Below are positions 15,985-24,048 of a DNA stretch of 44,279 bases, piece after piece; the stretch's first letter is position 1; each line of letters starts with the position of its first letter. The position numbers and the translations under genes were made by a program. The DNA lies in IMG/VR virus record IMGVR_UViG_3300037140_000062, positions 1-44,279 of that record. One strand, given 5' to 3'. The stretch is from a virus. The notes beneath the pieces are model-generated. The model was given only the letters and a program-made list of their open reading frames with translations. It did no database searches and was not told where the DNA came from.

Positions 15985-16788
15985 CAATCCAAAGCGTTTG
16001 TCGAGGTCGTTCCCGGCCTTGATGAAGTCCTCTTGCTCTGGGGAGAGTCTTTGTTGCTCCGGTGGATTAGCGTAATGCTGCGTAGCCTCATTGAATCGCT
16101 TCAACCCGGCTCCATCCCCGAACTGCTTATCGACTTGCGCTAGCGCTGCCCGACCCTCTGGTGAGGTCTGGACTGCCTCTGCGAGCGTCTGTTTATTGAC
16201 CGGCTGATTGGATTTCCTAAGCGCATCAACTGTTTGTGCTATTACTCCAAGAATCGGATCGTTAGCCTGCGTAGACTGATACTTCTTCGCTGCTTCAACC
16301 CTGGCCGCCGCCATCTCCCCCATGAGAGACTGCATGGCCTTGGGGTCCTGCTTAGACTTCTTTACGTCACCGCCAGCCAAACCAGTGATTATGTGACCCA
16401 TCGCGTCCAGGATCGGATGCTGCCCCTTAGTCTTTTTGATATCCTGAGCCGCGTCCGAGAAGAGAGTCTGTTGGAACTTCTGACCGAACTGGGCCTTCGT
16501 AACATCGTCTACGTGAGGATCGTTCTGAAGCTCCTGGTAGACACCCATCATCGCGCTGGTGGTCTTGGCTTTTTCCTTCTCTGCACTTAAGGCTGCCATC
16601 ATCCTGCCTTGCCCGAGCCCGGCAAGGAAACGATCAGCGATCCCCAATAGATTCCCGGTCTTCCCAGCGTAGCCAGAAAAGGGAGTGTTCGACTGGTGCG
16701 GAGCGCTTACAATTGTTGGGTCGATTGCGTCGGCGAACGGTCCAGTTAGAGCCTTTGGCCCATACGGGTTTGCTTGAGTGTCCGCCAT
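13750..16788 (-). CDS. Large internal virion protein with lysozyme-like (transglycosylase) domain
   Basis: A 1012-residue protein. Order: helical N-terminus (1-270); Pro/Gln linker with QPQPPG units; a phage module around 350-440 with NRPVVKNPDGTSSTVRTM, VLLPTIINGK and a GEHMGKFPTEADAD motif; another linker; and a lysozyme-like domain (about 480-600) starting KNNNPGNLRL and continuing FKTPEAGYKALL and ATYVANAAKKLGV. The NNPGN signature marks phage peptidoglycan hydrolases that open the wall during infection. The last 370 residues are helical and unrecognised. With the 715- and 261-residue neighbours this forms a likely ejection-protein set. ATG at 16788, one base after a palindrome copy. Confidence 0.75.
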   Translation of the reverse strand: MADTQANPYGPKALTGPFADAIDPTIVSAPHQSNTPFSGYAGKTGNLLGIADRFLAGLGQGRMMAALSAEKEKAKTTSAMMGVYQELQNDPHVDDVTKAQFGQKFQQTLFSDAAQDIKKTKGQHPILDAMGHIITGLAGGDVKKSKQDPKAMQSLMGEMAAARVEAAKKYQSTQANDPILGVIAQTVDALRKSNQPVNKQTLAEAVQTSPEGRAALAQVDKQFGDGAGLKRFNEATQHYANPPEQQRLSPEQEDFIKAGNDLDKRFGLQPQPPGASQQAQPQTQTPSAQPAPPGAPQASRAPGIPTTLDPAVGTAPAAAQPQPPGAPPTQSSPGLAAPAKPDQGKPTTTAELYQNVPGLIEAGNINLINRPVVKNPDGTSSTVRTMTIEEEGHGVLLPTIINGKQVTNEAALEHYHKTGEHMGKFPTEADADKFDQTLHNKMGWDGPPGSAQEKWQKGQAEPPAAPTSKNGVAITIPQEAPGQPGVTQLAFKNNNPGNLRLVGQNGAKEGEGGYAKFKTPEAGYKALLGQIKTDADRGMTLAAYIGKYAPPTENDTATYVANAAKKLGVKPDTPVSKIDRNYLAQFQIGQESSSKIGGASEKSTQPQPPGTHPQVAATPDQPQPPVEPLDMNILDKLRTRKVVKDQAGFEYIDGKPRKTWDVAPNRWGIKAGSYDAKTGEFIDPSRIGEKPGAREQNIADVARAKNVPLSQAEDMVSAANAKKALGEGAGGDTGQMKQNEEAFRAQFPNETDAQIKKRASDLYLKEKQIADEAAKSRATKAADEANPKPITQGSREFRVAQDLAYGRLTMNEFRSLTAYSRDVAKKMDIYDKARELNPNFNPAAFEMGYSLAKNPRVQQQLASLDNVKMGVDSLLEASDAATRTGATILNKAVIPAGIAFGGQKYSNFATARTAFADELSGALGYGSATDMSREMGFDMTNPNLSPDNFRSAIQDIVVPFVDRKRQSFLKQMGVYGLPGMNPSANQPQPPGTDGAPADANNPLGLNLPSRKK
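15784..15801 (-). repeat. Dispersed palindrome copy (CAGTCCAGGACTGGACTG)
   Basis: Both 8-base arms are perfect; the spacer is GA on the + strand, TC on the coding strand. It lies inside the 1012-residue gene in a Pro-rich linker, read as Q-S-S-P-G-L, close to a QPQPPG unit. Confidence 0.85.
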
Positions 16789-16789
16789 T

Positions 16790-16807
16790 CAGTCCAGTCC
16801 TGTACTC
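16790..16807 (-). repeat. Dispersed palindrome copy filling a gene junction
   Basis: CAGTCCAGTCCTGTACTC on the + strand: perfect left arm, two changes in the right arm. It occupies the whole gap between the S74-protein stop (TAG, 16809-16807) and the ATG of the next gene at 16788, so it covers the expected ribosome-binding region. Its spacer polarity is opposite to that of most late-block copies. Confidence 0.7.
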
Positions 16808-17592
16808 TAAGCCGCTAGCTGCATCTGCGCCATCTTCGCCAACACGGAAGGGTAGTTCACCATCCATGGCTTTACTGAAGCGTCCTCGCCGCCGACCACC
16901 ACTGCGTCGGGGAATATCTCAGCCACTTCCTGCGCGATGAAACCAACCTCTTTCTTGCCGGGATTGTCTCGGAATTCATACTCGTAAACTCCGACTCCGG
17001 CGAGCTCGCCAACCTTCTCAATATCGGTCTTCAGGCGTACGTCGGAGTACTTGATAGCAGAGGCACCAAGCGCTCCGCCCGCCCCCGCCAAATTTCCCAG
17101 AAACGACATCGTATCCGCTTTGCTTTGTGCCTGCCCTTGGATCACCGTACCTTGGCTTTGTGCTGCTCCGGTCAATCCGGATAACGCCGCGCCGGTTTCA
17201 TTAAGGGAGAATGATCCCAACCCCGACCCGATATTAGCCAACTTATCCAGGGCCGAGGTATACGTGGAATTCTGTAGCGCGGCCGTCTGCCCAGTGGCGT
17301 TCATCGTATTTTGAGCCAGGGCCACATCGCGCGCCGCGCCCGGTCCAACCTGCTCCATGATCTGGCCTTGTGCCGCAGCTTTGCCCTGCGTGATGTTAGC
17401 CAACTGTGGCGCGAGGGCGGTGAGCAATGAACCTTGATTGCCGCTAGTAATGCTCTTATTGAAAGTAACGGCCGGCGCCATGTCCGACTGCATTTGCGCG
17501 TAGTTCTGTTGCGCCTGCGCGTTCGACGTGGAGGCGATGCTTGATTGCGCGGCCGACGTCTGCTGTATCGGCGAGTAGTTGGGTCCGGACAT
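16807..17592 (-). CDS. Virion protein with C-terminal S74 intramolecular chaperone/peptidase domain
   Basis: A 261-residue protein. The N-terminal 180 residues are Ala/Gln/Ser-rich, helical and coiled-coil-like (AQAQQNYAQMQSDM, AQSQGTVIQGQAQSK), ending in a Gly-rich hydrophobic stretch (LAGAGGALGASAIKY). The C-terminal 80 residues are an S74 domain: SDVRLKTDI (183-191) and EVGFIAQEVAEIFPDAV. S74 domains help trimer folding of tail spikes or fibres and then cut themselves off next to the conserved Ser of SDxRLK. Here the S74 domain is attached to an ejection-type N-terminus rather than to a fibre, so it may be a virion protein or an adaptor. Confidence 0.8.
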   Translation of the reverse strand: MSGPNYSPIQQTSAAQSSIASTSNAQAQQNYAQMQSDMAPAVTFNKSITSGNQGSLLTALAPQLANITQGKAAAQGQIMEQVGPGAARDVALAQNTMNATGQTAALQNSTYTSALDKLANIGSGLGSFSLNETGAALSGLTGAAQSQGTVIQGQAQSKADTMSFLGNLAGAGGALGASAIKYSDVRLKTDIEKVGELAGVGVYEYEFRDNPGKKEVGFIAQEVAEIFPDAVVVGGEDASVKPWMVNYPSVLAKMAQMQLAA

Positions 17593-17593
17593 T

Positions 17594-18238
17594 TTAAGCC
17601 TCCGCTAATTCCCTTGTCTCGACCGCCGCTCTCGGGGCGTACCATTGTTCGCGCGTGGCCGTGTAGATTTCACAGGACACTGGCTTGTCCTTCCATGCTT
17701 GATACGCCGGAGCCGTCCCGACATGCGTGAACCCCGCGCGCTGGGCGAACCTGCAAGCCAGTACGTTCGGCGTCGGAATCGTTCCGTAGACGACCGCCAG
17801 ATTCAGATTCTCAAACCCCCAGGAGATCATCATCTCCGCCAGGTGATGAGTCAGGCGCGTCTTCTGGATCATCGGGTAGAAGACCATGCCGACTTCGGCC
17901 TTTGTGATGTCCTTGCCGTCTTCAGCAGTTCCCACCTTCGTCACCGTCACCGTCCAACCGAGTCCTACGATCATCAGATCTTCAGTATCGGCCTTCACCA
18001 GGAAGCAGCCGAAGCAGTAATTATTCGGCTGGGTGGCCCACTTGATGAGCCAGGTCAGTGACGGGATGCCGCCCGGCCAGACCACATCCAGGAGTCCGGT
18101 TCCCATGAGCTGCAGCCAGATCGTGGCCAGAACTATCTCGGCGCCCTTGTCGCGGAGCACGAGGACGTACAGGGTATCCCCGTTCGCGAGCGTCTCGGAT
18201 TTGTCGAACTCTACCCCGGCGAAGGAGCGGGCTTCCAT
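17594..18238 (-). CDS. GNAT-like acyltransferase-fold protein in the tail region
   Basis: A 214-residue protein. The C-terminal half has a GNAT-like ending: VVYGTIPTPNVLACRFAQRAGF then HVGTAP, matching the N-x-x-A/S-x-x-x-x-x-x-x-GF pattern of acetyltransferases. The typical acetyl-CoA loop (Q/R-x-x-G-x-G/A) is not evident, so enzyme activity is uncertain. Similar proteins occur among phage tail genes. It is one base from the S74 gene. It may be structural with a borrowed fold. Confidence 0.6.
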   Translation of the reverse strand: MEARSFAGVEFDKSETLANGDTLYVLVLRDKGAEIVLATIWLQLMGTGLLDVVWPGGIPSLTWLIKWATQPNNYCFGCFLVKADTEDLMIVGLGWTVTVTKVGTAEDGKDITKAEVGMVFYPMIQKTRLTHHLAEMMISWGFENLNLAVVYGTIPTPNVLACRFAQRAGFTHVGTAPAYQAWKDKPVSCEIYTATREQWYAPRAAVETRELAEA

Positions 18239-18278
18239 CGCCTAATTGTATAGCAACTCAGGGGTTCTGAACAGACCC

Positions 18279-18296
18279 CAGTCCAGAACTGGACTG
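18279..18296 (-). repeat. Dispersed palindrome, perfect copy in a gene junction
   Basis: CAGTCCAGAACTGGACTG, immediately after the stop of the 431-residue beta-helix gene (TGA at 18298-18300) and 41 bases before the GNAT-like start. This is the cleanest non-coding copy. With TT in the transcription direction it could fold as a seven-base-pair stem with a GUUC loop in mRNA. Confidence 0.9.
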
Positions 18297-18297
18297 C

Positions 18298-19593
18298 TCA
18301 ACTCTTCTTCGTATATAGCGCATCCGCCGCCGCCTTGGTGAGCAACGCCGCTGGATCGGTGGGTACGCTGGTATCGCTCGCCTTGAATCCCTTACCCGTC
18401 ACCTGCCCACGAAAGGCGCTGGTTCCCGAAGCGCCCTGCGTAGCGGCGATTTGTGACGCGAGGAACTGCAAAACATTGTTAAGCTTGGCTGATGCCATTG
18501 CCGGGTCCGCAAGATCCTCTTTGGTGATAGTCGGTAACACAGACTGGGATTCGGATGATAGATTACCGGTCGCTGCCGTTGGGGCTAGTTGACCCTTGGA
18601 TGGTGCCGTCAATGCGGTACCCGGAGATGACCCACTGTTCCCTACTGTCGGAGCAGGAGTGGGACTTGGGGATGGCCTGGTCCTAGGCGTTGGCAGCGGA
18701 GCCGGTGGCGGTATTCCTCCTCCCCCGCCAGCAACGGGAATGTCTTCCGTGCCCGTGCCCGGCGACCCGCAGGGAAAAGCATTTGGGTAGGATGCCGCCG
18801 GCAGAGACAAATTGGACTGGACCGTACCGCCAACAAAATCCTGGAGCGTGATCCCGGAGCCGAACATAAGATTGAGCGTCAGCGCCATAAGGGTGAATGT
18901 GAATCCACCGCCGCTCGTGATGAAGCAGACCGTGGGCTCGTAGGAGATACAGGAAGTGATTGTGATCTCCTGCTCGGCGCCCTGCAGGCTAATATGTCCG
19001 TTGCCGCCCCCGCAAGCTCCGAAGAACCAAGACCCGCGAATAATTCCGTAGAAGCCGGCCAGGCACTTAATGTGCCACCCAGATCCGGCAGAACAAAAGA
19101 TGCAGTTAGACACCAACAACCCTGGGCTCGCAGTCTCGATGCCATTAGTCCCATTGCCAGAGAATCGTGAGTTCTGGATAGTGATCGTCGCTGCATTGTC
19201 CGTCAATAGGCCGGCGCCTGCATTCCCGAATATGTTTAAGTTGCGAGCAATGCAGCCGCTTGCTCCACCCGACGCAGCATGAATCCCAGCTAAGACCGTA
19301 TCTGTGATTCCGAATCCGTCGATCGACACGCCCGCAGACGCGGCTCCCAGGTCGAAGTAGTAGTTAGCGGCTCCGCTCCCCGTGAGCGTAGCGCCTAGCT
19401 TGTTAGCGGCCTGAATAGTAATGCCCGCCAAGTTTACCGAAACCGGGGCCGACACCGGATAGGTTCCGTCTCTGACTACGATCGCGTCTCCAGGGGCCGC
19501 AACGCTGATGGCTTTTGCGATAGTCAGAAACGGAGCGTTGTACGCACCCGAGTACGTATCTAGCCCGGTTGTCGAAACATAGTAGGTGGACAT
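18298..19593 (-). CDS. Right-handed beta-helix tail fibre or spike (no signal peptide)
   Basis: A 431-residue protein that opens with the pectin-lyase-like pattern YYVSTTGLDTYSGAYNAPF and AISVAAPGDAIVVRDGTY, followed by repeated short beta-strands (about 60-270) of a right-handed beta-helix. A Pro/Thr-rich linker (PPPAPLPTPRTRPSPSP) and a C-terminal segment (about 370-431) follow, ending DALYTKKS, as in phage fibres. It has no signal peptide, unlike the beta-helix proteins further right. It sits between the 1284-residue tail gene and the GNAT-like gene. Probable receptor-binding or spike role; a carbohydrate-active site was not identified. Confidence 0.75.
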   Translation of the reverse strand: MSTYYVSTTGLDTYSGAYNAPFLTIAKAISVAAPGDAIVVRDGTYPVSAPVSVNLAGITIQAANKLGATLTGSGAANYYFDLGAASAGVSIDGFGITDTVLAGIHAASGGASGCIARNLNIFGNAGAGLLTDNAATITIQNSRFSGNGTNGIETASPGLLVSNCIFCSAGSGWHIKCLAGFYGIIRGSWFFGACGGGNGHISLQGAEQEITITSCISYEPTVCFITSGGGFTFTLMALTLNLMFGSGITLQDFVGGTVQSNLSLPAASYPNAFPCGSPGTGTEDIPVAGGGGGIPPPAPLPTPRTRPSPSPTPAPTVGNSGSSPGTALTAPSKGQLAPTAATGNLSSESQSVLPTITKEDLADPAMASAKLNNVLQFLASQIAATQGASGTSAFRGQVTGKGFKASDTSVPTDPAALLTKAAADALYTKKS

Positions 19594-19600
19594 TCTCGGT

Positions 19601-22600
19601 TTAAATACTTCCCGTAGGGGAGATCATTGAGGAAAGTGTCATCTGGGAGTAAGAACGTCTTTGGTCCCCCGACATATCTAGCCATTCTATCCGGCTCCCT
19701 TCGGGATAGAACTTAAATGGTATCGAAGGATTGACGGACGTAACGATTATCCGGTATGTTTTGCTTTTGTTGAGAGCCGAGCCTACTATGTCCGGCACAA
19801 AAAATCGCTCCTCATCTCTGGCTGTGTGGCCAGGGAGCGCCTGTGTATAAAACAAAACGCGCCCATCCCTGTAAATAGAAAAGTTGATTCCACCGGAGCA
19901 TAGGTACTGAATCCAGCACTGTTTTATGAACTTAAAGCTCTGGGTCCCGAACGTCAACTCGCCCGTGTCTAGGAAGTTTTTATAGCACGGCTCTTTCCAG
20001 AAGTCGAACTCTGGCCCCTTAAACACTTGGGCTCTGCCATTTGCCCCGGGCGCCAATAGAATTCTAGCCATCTTCCCGATGATCTCGTCGGTGATGGCGG
20101 TTGGTAGCGTGATGATCCGTGCCCGGTCGTTATCGTTCGTGGTCACCGAACCCGTATGAACGTCGACGCCATCGACCTCCGTAGTGACCGCGCACGGTAC
20201 GCCGTCCGTATTGATCTCCAGCGTGTAACCGCGGTAGACCTTCTCGCAACTCCATCCGGAATCGCTTAGTGGCGTGAACAGCGATACGTCAGGTGGATAT
20301 TTCTCGTAACCAGGGAAGTCCCAGTTGAAAATCTCATAGTCCAGATTAGGAACATTGGGGCGCAACCGAACTTTCTTAACGACGGTGTGGTCCTCGATCG
20401 CGATATTCACCTGCGCGCGCCCTACGCCCGTGAGTGTGAATTGTTGCACGCCCTGGTTGATGGTGTTTCCATTTAGGCCGGTGATGGTGTCTAGGTTCAT
20501 CACCACGGTCTGGCCCTTCATGTCGTAGTCGATCCACATCTCGTACAGTTTCTTGTCGTAGGGATATCCGAGGTCGGTCCAGTCAGTGACACGACCACGC
20601 TGGATCTCGGTCAGGGGATTGTAGCTAAGCTGAATCGAAAAGATCGCAACATTGCCAATCGAATCTCCGCCAAAGAGAATCGCGCAGACTCGCGCCCCTT
20701 TCCCGTGGGTTGATCCGCCGGCCACCTGGAGCGGTAGGGGGACGAACCGCCTTCCAGCGGCGGGAGCGATTGTGAATGAATCTACGGGGTCGGCTATGTT
20801 CGAGTAATCGTAGTATAGAAACGCCGTGACCGAGTCCGTTTCATTCTGCAGCTCAATCATCAACTCGGTGAATTGCTTTTGAACGGTTCTACCCTCCGGA
20901 GCATAAGGCGCCGTCTTCCCGTACCAGTTGATCGACGTGCTATTGATGTCCTCGGTGCCTTGCTCTAACAGCATCGCGTTTCCGCTGAGATCCCCCGCGA
21001 GGAGCCTTCCGGTATCTATCTCGGTGAGCATGCAGGTGATCGGAGATGGATAGCCGACCGGCTCCCACCGCTGATAAATCATGTCGTACCGGATGTTTTG
21101 AAGATTACCCGAAGTGTCTTGATACGTGAAGTAGACTTTGTTCTCGAAGTACTCAAAACTGATCTTATCCAGGGCCGTGTAATCCAGCGGCTTAAAGCGG
21201 CCTACGCTCAAACCGCGGAATATTTGGTCGATCGGCTCGGTAACCTTCTGGGATCCGGCGCCGGACCAGGCGTATATTCCGTCGTAGGACAGAAACCAAA
21301 GCGACCCCTGAACTCGTATCCAGCATCGCTTGGCAATCATTCCGCGCTCCGAAGGCGTCGCGGTGATATTCAGGAATTGGCCGAGCCAGATCTGGAATGT
21401 GTAGATCTTTTCCTTATTGAGGGAAACGTACCAACCACCGTAATCGACCAACCCCAGGATTGGGTTGTCGGGGCTGCCGATGATCTGGGTGTGTGCATTC
21501 CCGGTCTCCAGGTTGATTACCGGGAACGCCTGCGGAAAACCGGCCTTGGAACGGTAGACCACGTGCGGGTTGTTATCGTCGCCAGCGATCAGAAGCGCAT
21601 CGCTCGCCTGGCACATGATGTCGCAGGGCTGGCCGACGACGAAGTCGCAGGACACCTGCTCACCAATCGCGTGCGAGTATTGCAAATAAGCGTTGACGCT
21701 ACTAGCGAACACCGCCGCGATGATGCACGTCTCTTGATTCGCATTGCTGCCGATCGTGAACGTGGACCCAATCTTGAGAACCGTCGTCAAGTCTGCAGGA
21801 CCGGCGTATCCCGTGAGCGGGATATTGGTCCATCCCGTACCAACGGCCGCCGTGGCGGTGGCTGCGATCGGAGTAAGTAGATTGCTCGGCGCCGGCGGAT
21901 AGTTATCGAACCGCACAGTATTGTTGTTGATGATGTCGCTGTCGCTCTGGTTGTCAATGAAGATGACCGGTAGCGGAACGCCCGACCCGTCCAGTCCTGG
22001 ATTGGTAGAGTAGCCCACGAATCGATACAGGCCATCGGCGAACACGCCGCCTTCCCGGTACACTGCAATCGATCCGAATCCTACTAGTGAAGGATCCCCA
22101 ACGGGCGCTGTATCAAGGGGCGTGGTACTGACGCCGGCGCATTCCACCAGTACGGATCGCGCCGCGGAGTTGATGGCCGATGGTGCGATCAGTGGCTGCG
22201 AAGGATTCCCCTCCTCTCCGGTAGTCGGATTGCGAAGCGTATAGATGTAACTGTATGGAGTAGCGGCCGGGAAGCTCGCTGAGTTAGGCCCTTGCCCGGC
22301 ACTTCCATAGATGTTGCCGGTCAGCACAGGGACCGGCGGTGTTCCGGCTATCGTATTCGTAGTTATGTGGAAAGAATATCCCGTGACGTTCTGCCACGTG
22401 TAAGCTCCCGAGCCGGCCTGGCCCACTGCCGTAAAATCCGCCTTGGTTATCTGGAAGTCTCCATAACTCCCATCCGCAAAGACGGGGATCGTGGCTTCGT
22501 AGTAGTCAACCGTCGAGCCATTGACGAGGATGCGAATCGTAACCGCTTGCGTCAGCGGCCCCGCCGTCGAGACAGCGGCGATCGAGAACATGCCCCCTAT

Positions 22601-23455
22601 AAGATCGTCCGAATCAAAGCCATCGTTGATGTTTCCGCCAAACGACCAGTCGACAGGACCTATCCCACTGACCGTCACGTCGAAGGATGTTCCGTCAGCT
22701 ACGCCTCCAGACGCCGTGTATTTCATCCCGCCGACTATGGATCCGGCGGGCGCAGCGGCAGAGTAAGCGTAGAAGGATGTCTCATCCGCGGCGTCGATGA
22801 TGGTGTCTACGCCATTGAGAATCACCAAGCTCCCCGCTGTGATTCCCGCCATTGAGGCCGGTACGATCCTCCGCCAACTGCCCATGACGATGGAGGCGCT
22901 CGTGACCGTGGTGTTTATCCGCAAGGTGGAGGATGCTGAATTGTCGTCAAGCACCACCAGGTTGGGAGCGCTCAGCGCGAGCCGTACCGGGCGAAGGGCG
23001 GGAACGATTCCCCATTGCCGAAGCGGAACAAATCCTCCGGTATCGCGCATCATGCGGCTTGGGTGCGCAAAGAAGATAGTCGGCGTGCCGCTGTCGCCAG
23101 CGTTAAAGCATTCCGCGTCCCACCTTTTATTCGAGAGAGCTAATGCCGACGTGACGTTCACGCCAGTCGTGTATGGTCCGGTGACCTTCAGGATTGTCGA
23201 GGGAGTATTGGACAGTCCGAGATATCGAGGATCATTCGCGTCTGGTCCGCCGAGCGCCATCTTGTGGGCGCTGTGGATAAAGGTGCCGCCAAGGTTAATG
23301 CCGGGTAGCAGGAGTTGGCCGGCGCGAGGGGAGAGGCCTCCTTCGAGGACGGAGGTTGCGTTGTTTGCGTCAGAAAACGAACCATCAGGCAATAATCCTG
23401 GCTCAACCTTAATGTTTATGCCCTTGAAATTAAGACTGAATTGCTTTGCCGCCAT
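19601..23455 (-). CDS. Large phage tail protein
   Basis: A 1284-residue beta-rich protein, the largest in the window. It starts with a phage-like pattern (KGINIKVEPGLLPDGSFSDA then LEGGLSPRAGQ), contains repeated aromatic/Gly strands that suggest a propeller-like or beta-sandwich body, and has no signal peptide or membrane helix. The middle contains segments such as GDLSGNAMLL and DTSGNLQNIRYD, seen in propeller repeats. Similar large proteins occur at the tail hub or nozzle of podo- and siphoviruses; I cannot give a precise homologue. It is flanked by the endolysin upstream and the beta-helix fibre downstream. A palindrome copy is at 21989. Confidence 0.65.
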   Translation of the reverse strand: MAAKQFSLNFKGINIKVEPGLLPDGSFSDANNATSVLEGGLSPRAGQLLLPGINLGGTFIHSAHKMALGGPDANDPRYLGLSNTPSTILKVTGPYTTGVNVTSALALSNKRWDAECFNAGDSGTPTIFFAHPSRMMRDTGGFVPLRQWGIVPALRPVRLALSAPNLVVLDDNSASSTLRINTTVTSASIVMGSWRRIVPASMAGITAGSLVILNGVDTIIDAADETSFYAYSAAAPAGSIVGGMKYTASGGVADGTSFDVTVSGIGPVDWSFGGNINDGFDSDDLIGGMFSIAAVSTAGPLTQAVTIRILVNGSTVDYYEATIPVFADGSYGDFQITKADFTAVGQAGSGAYTWQNVTGYSFHITTNTIAGTPPVPVLTGNIYGSAGQGPNSASFPAATPYSYIYTLRNPTTGEEGNPSQPLIAPSAINSAARSVLVECAGVSTTPLDTAPVGDPSLVGFGSIAVYREGGVFADGLYRFVGYSTNPGLDGSGVPLPVIFIDNQSDSDIINNNTVRFDNYPPAPSNLLTPIAATATAAVGTGWTNIPLTGYAGPADLTTVLKIGSTFTIGSNANQETCIIAAVFASSVNAYLQYSHAIGEQVSCDFVVGQPCDIMCQASDALLIAGDDNNPHVVYRSKAGFPQAFPVINLETGNAHTQIIGSPDNPILGLVDYGGWYVSLNKEKIYTFQIWLGQFLNITATPSERGMIAKRCWIRVQGSLWFLSYDGIYAWSGAGSQKVTEPIDQIFRGLSVGRFKPLDYTALDKISFEYFENKVYFTYQDTSGNLQNIRYDMIYQRWEPVGYPSPITCMLTEIDTGRLLAGDLSGNAMLLEQGTEDINSTSINWYGKTAPYAPEGRTVQKQFTELMIELQNETDSVTAFLYYDYSNIADPVDSFTIAPAAGRRFVPLPLQVAGGSTHGKGARVCAILFGGDSIGNVAIFSIQLSYNPLTEIQRGRVTDWTDLGYPYDKKLYEMWIDYDMKGQTVVMNLDTITGLNGNTINQGVQQFTLTGVGRAQVNIAIEDHTVVKKVRLRPNVPNLDYEIFNWDFPGYEKYPPDVSLFTPLSDSGWSCEKVYRGYTLEINTDGVPCAVTTEVDGVDVHTGSVTTNDNDRARIITLPTAITDEIIGKMARILLAPGANGRAQVFKGPEFDFWKEPCYKNFLDTGELTFGTQSFKFIKQCWIQYLCSGGINFSIYRDGRVLFYTQALPGHTARDEERFFVPDIVGSALNKSKTYRIIVTSVNPSIPFKFYPEGSRIEWLDMSGDQRRSYSQMTLSSMISPTGSI
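21989..22004 (-). repeat. Dispersed palindrome copy (GTCCAGTCCTGGATTG)
   Basis: Inside the 1284-residue tail gene, read as N-P-G-L-D. One change in the right arm. Spacer polarity is opposite to that of most late-block copies. Confidence 0.55.
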
Positions 23456-23490
23456 ATTGCTACATCATACGCGGATTACCATCCATGCGG

Positions 23491-24048
23491 CTAGGATGGG
23501 ATAGCGGCCGAGGAAAACAGCGCCGCACAGTCCGTGTTGCGCTGATCCGACACGCCGCCGCGCCGGCATTCCTGCGCGCATACCAGCCAGTCTTGCGAAT
23601 CGACCGCCGCGCAAAAGTGCGGATACCCAGCGAACAGTTCGTGCTGGCTCATGCTGTAAAGCATGTCGAGCAAGCCTAACTGAACAGCGTCCGGGTAGCC
23701 GTCGAACTTCGGGAATCTCTGCCGGAGCGTGACCGTGAAGCCACCGACACTGTGCCAGAAGTCCGCATCGCAATCGGCGTCCGGCAGTTCCAGCAGCGTG
23801 AACTGTTCGTAGTAGCTCGCAGCGTGGCCCTTCTCCTGGTCGTGCATCGTCTGCCAGGACAGCGCTATCTCGGCTAGGCCGGCGCGTTGGGTTGTCCCCT
23901 TGAAGACGAACGGTAACGCCTGCGCCGCGGTCGCATCGGGAAGCATGCGTCCGATCCCAACGGTGACGAGCCCGACCGAATCCACGTACATATGGTTTAT
24001 TTTTCCCTCATGCTCAGTGAAATAAGTGAGAGATTGCTGAAAGTCCAT
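23491..24048 (-). CDS. Endolysin, T4-type lysozyme (GH24)
   Basis: A 185-residue muramidase. The catalytic triad pattern E-8x-D-5x-T is intact: Glu14, Asp23 and Thr29 within HEGKINHMYVDSVGLVTVGI, the same spacing as in T4 lysozyme. It would cut peptidoglycan during host lysis. There is no signal peptide, so a holin or other release step is needed; putative membrane lysis partners lie about 12 kb upstream in the same operon. The ATG at 24048 overlaps the end of the preceding secreted beta-helix gene by 35 bases. Confidence 0.9.
   Translation of the reverse strand: MDFQQSLTYFTEHEGKINHMYVDSVGLVTVGIGRMLPDATAAQALPFVFKGTTQRAGLAEIALSWQTMHDQEKGHAASYYEQFTLLELPDADCDADFWHSVGGFTVTLRQRFPKFDGYPDAVQLGLLDMLYSMSQHELFAGYPHFCAAVDSQDWLVCAQECRRGGVSDQRNTDCAALFSSAAIPS

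Noticed and set aside
21098-21880. 260-codon + strand open frame inside the 1284-residue tail gene
   Set aside because: Lies opposite a well-supported long gene, has Arg-rich shadow composition and no motif.
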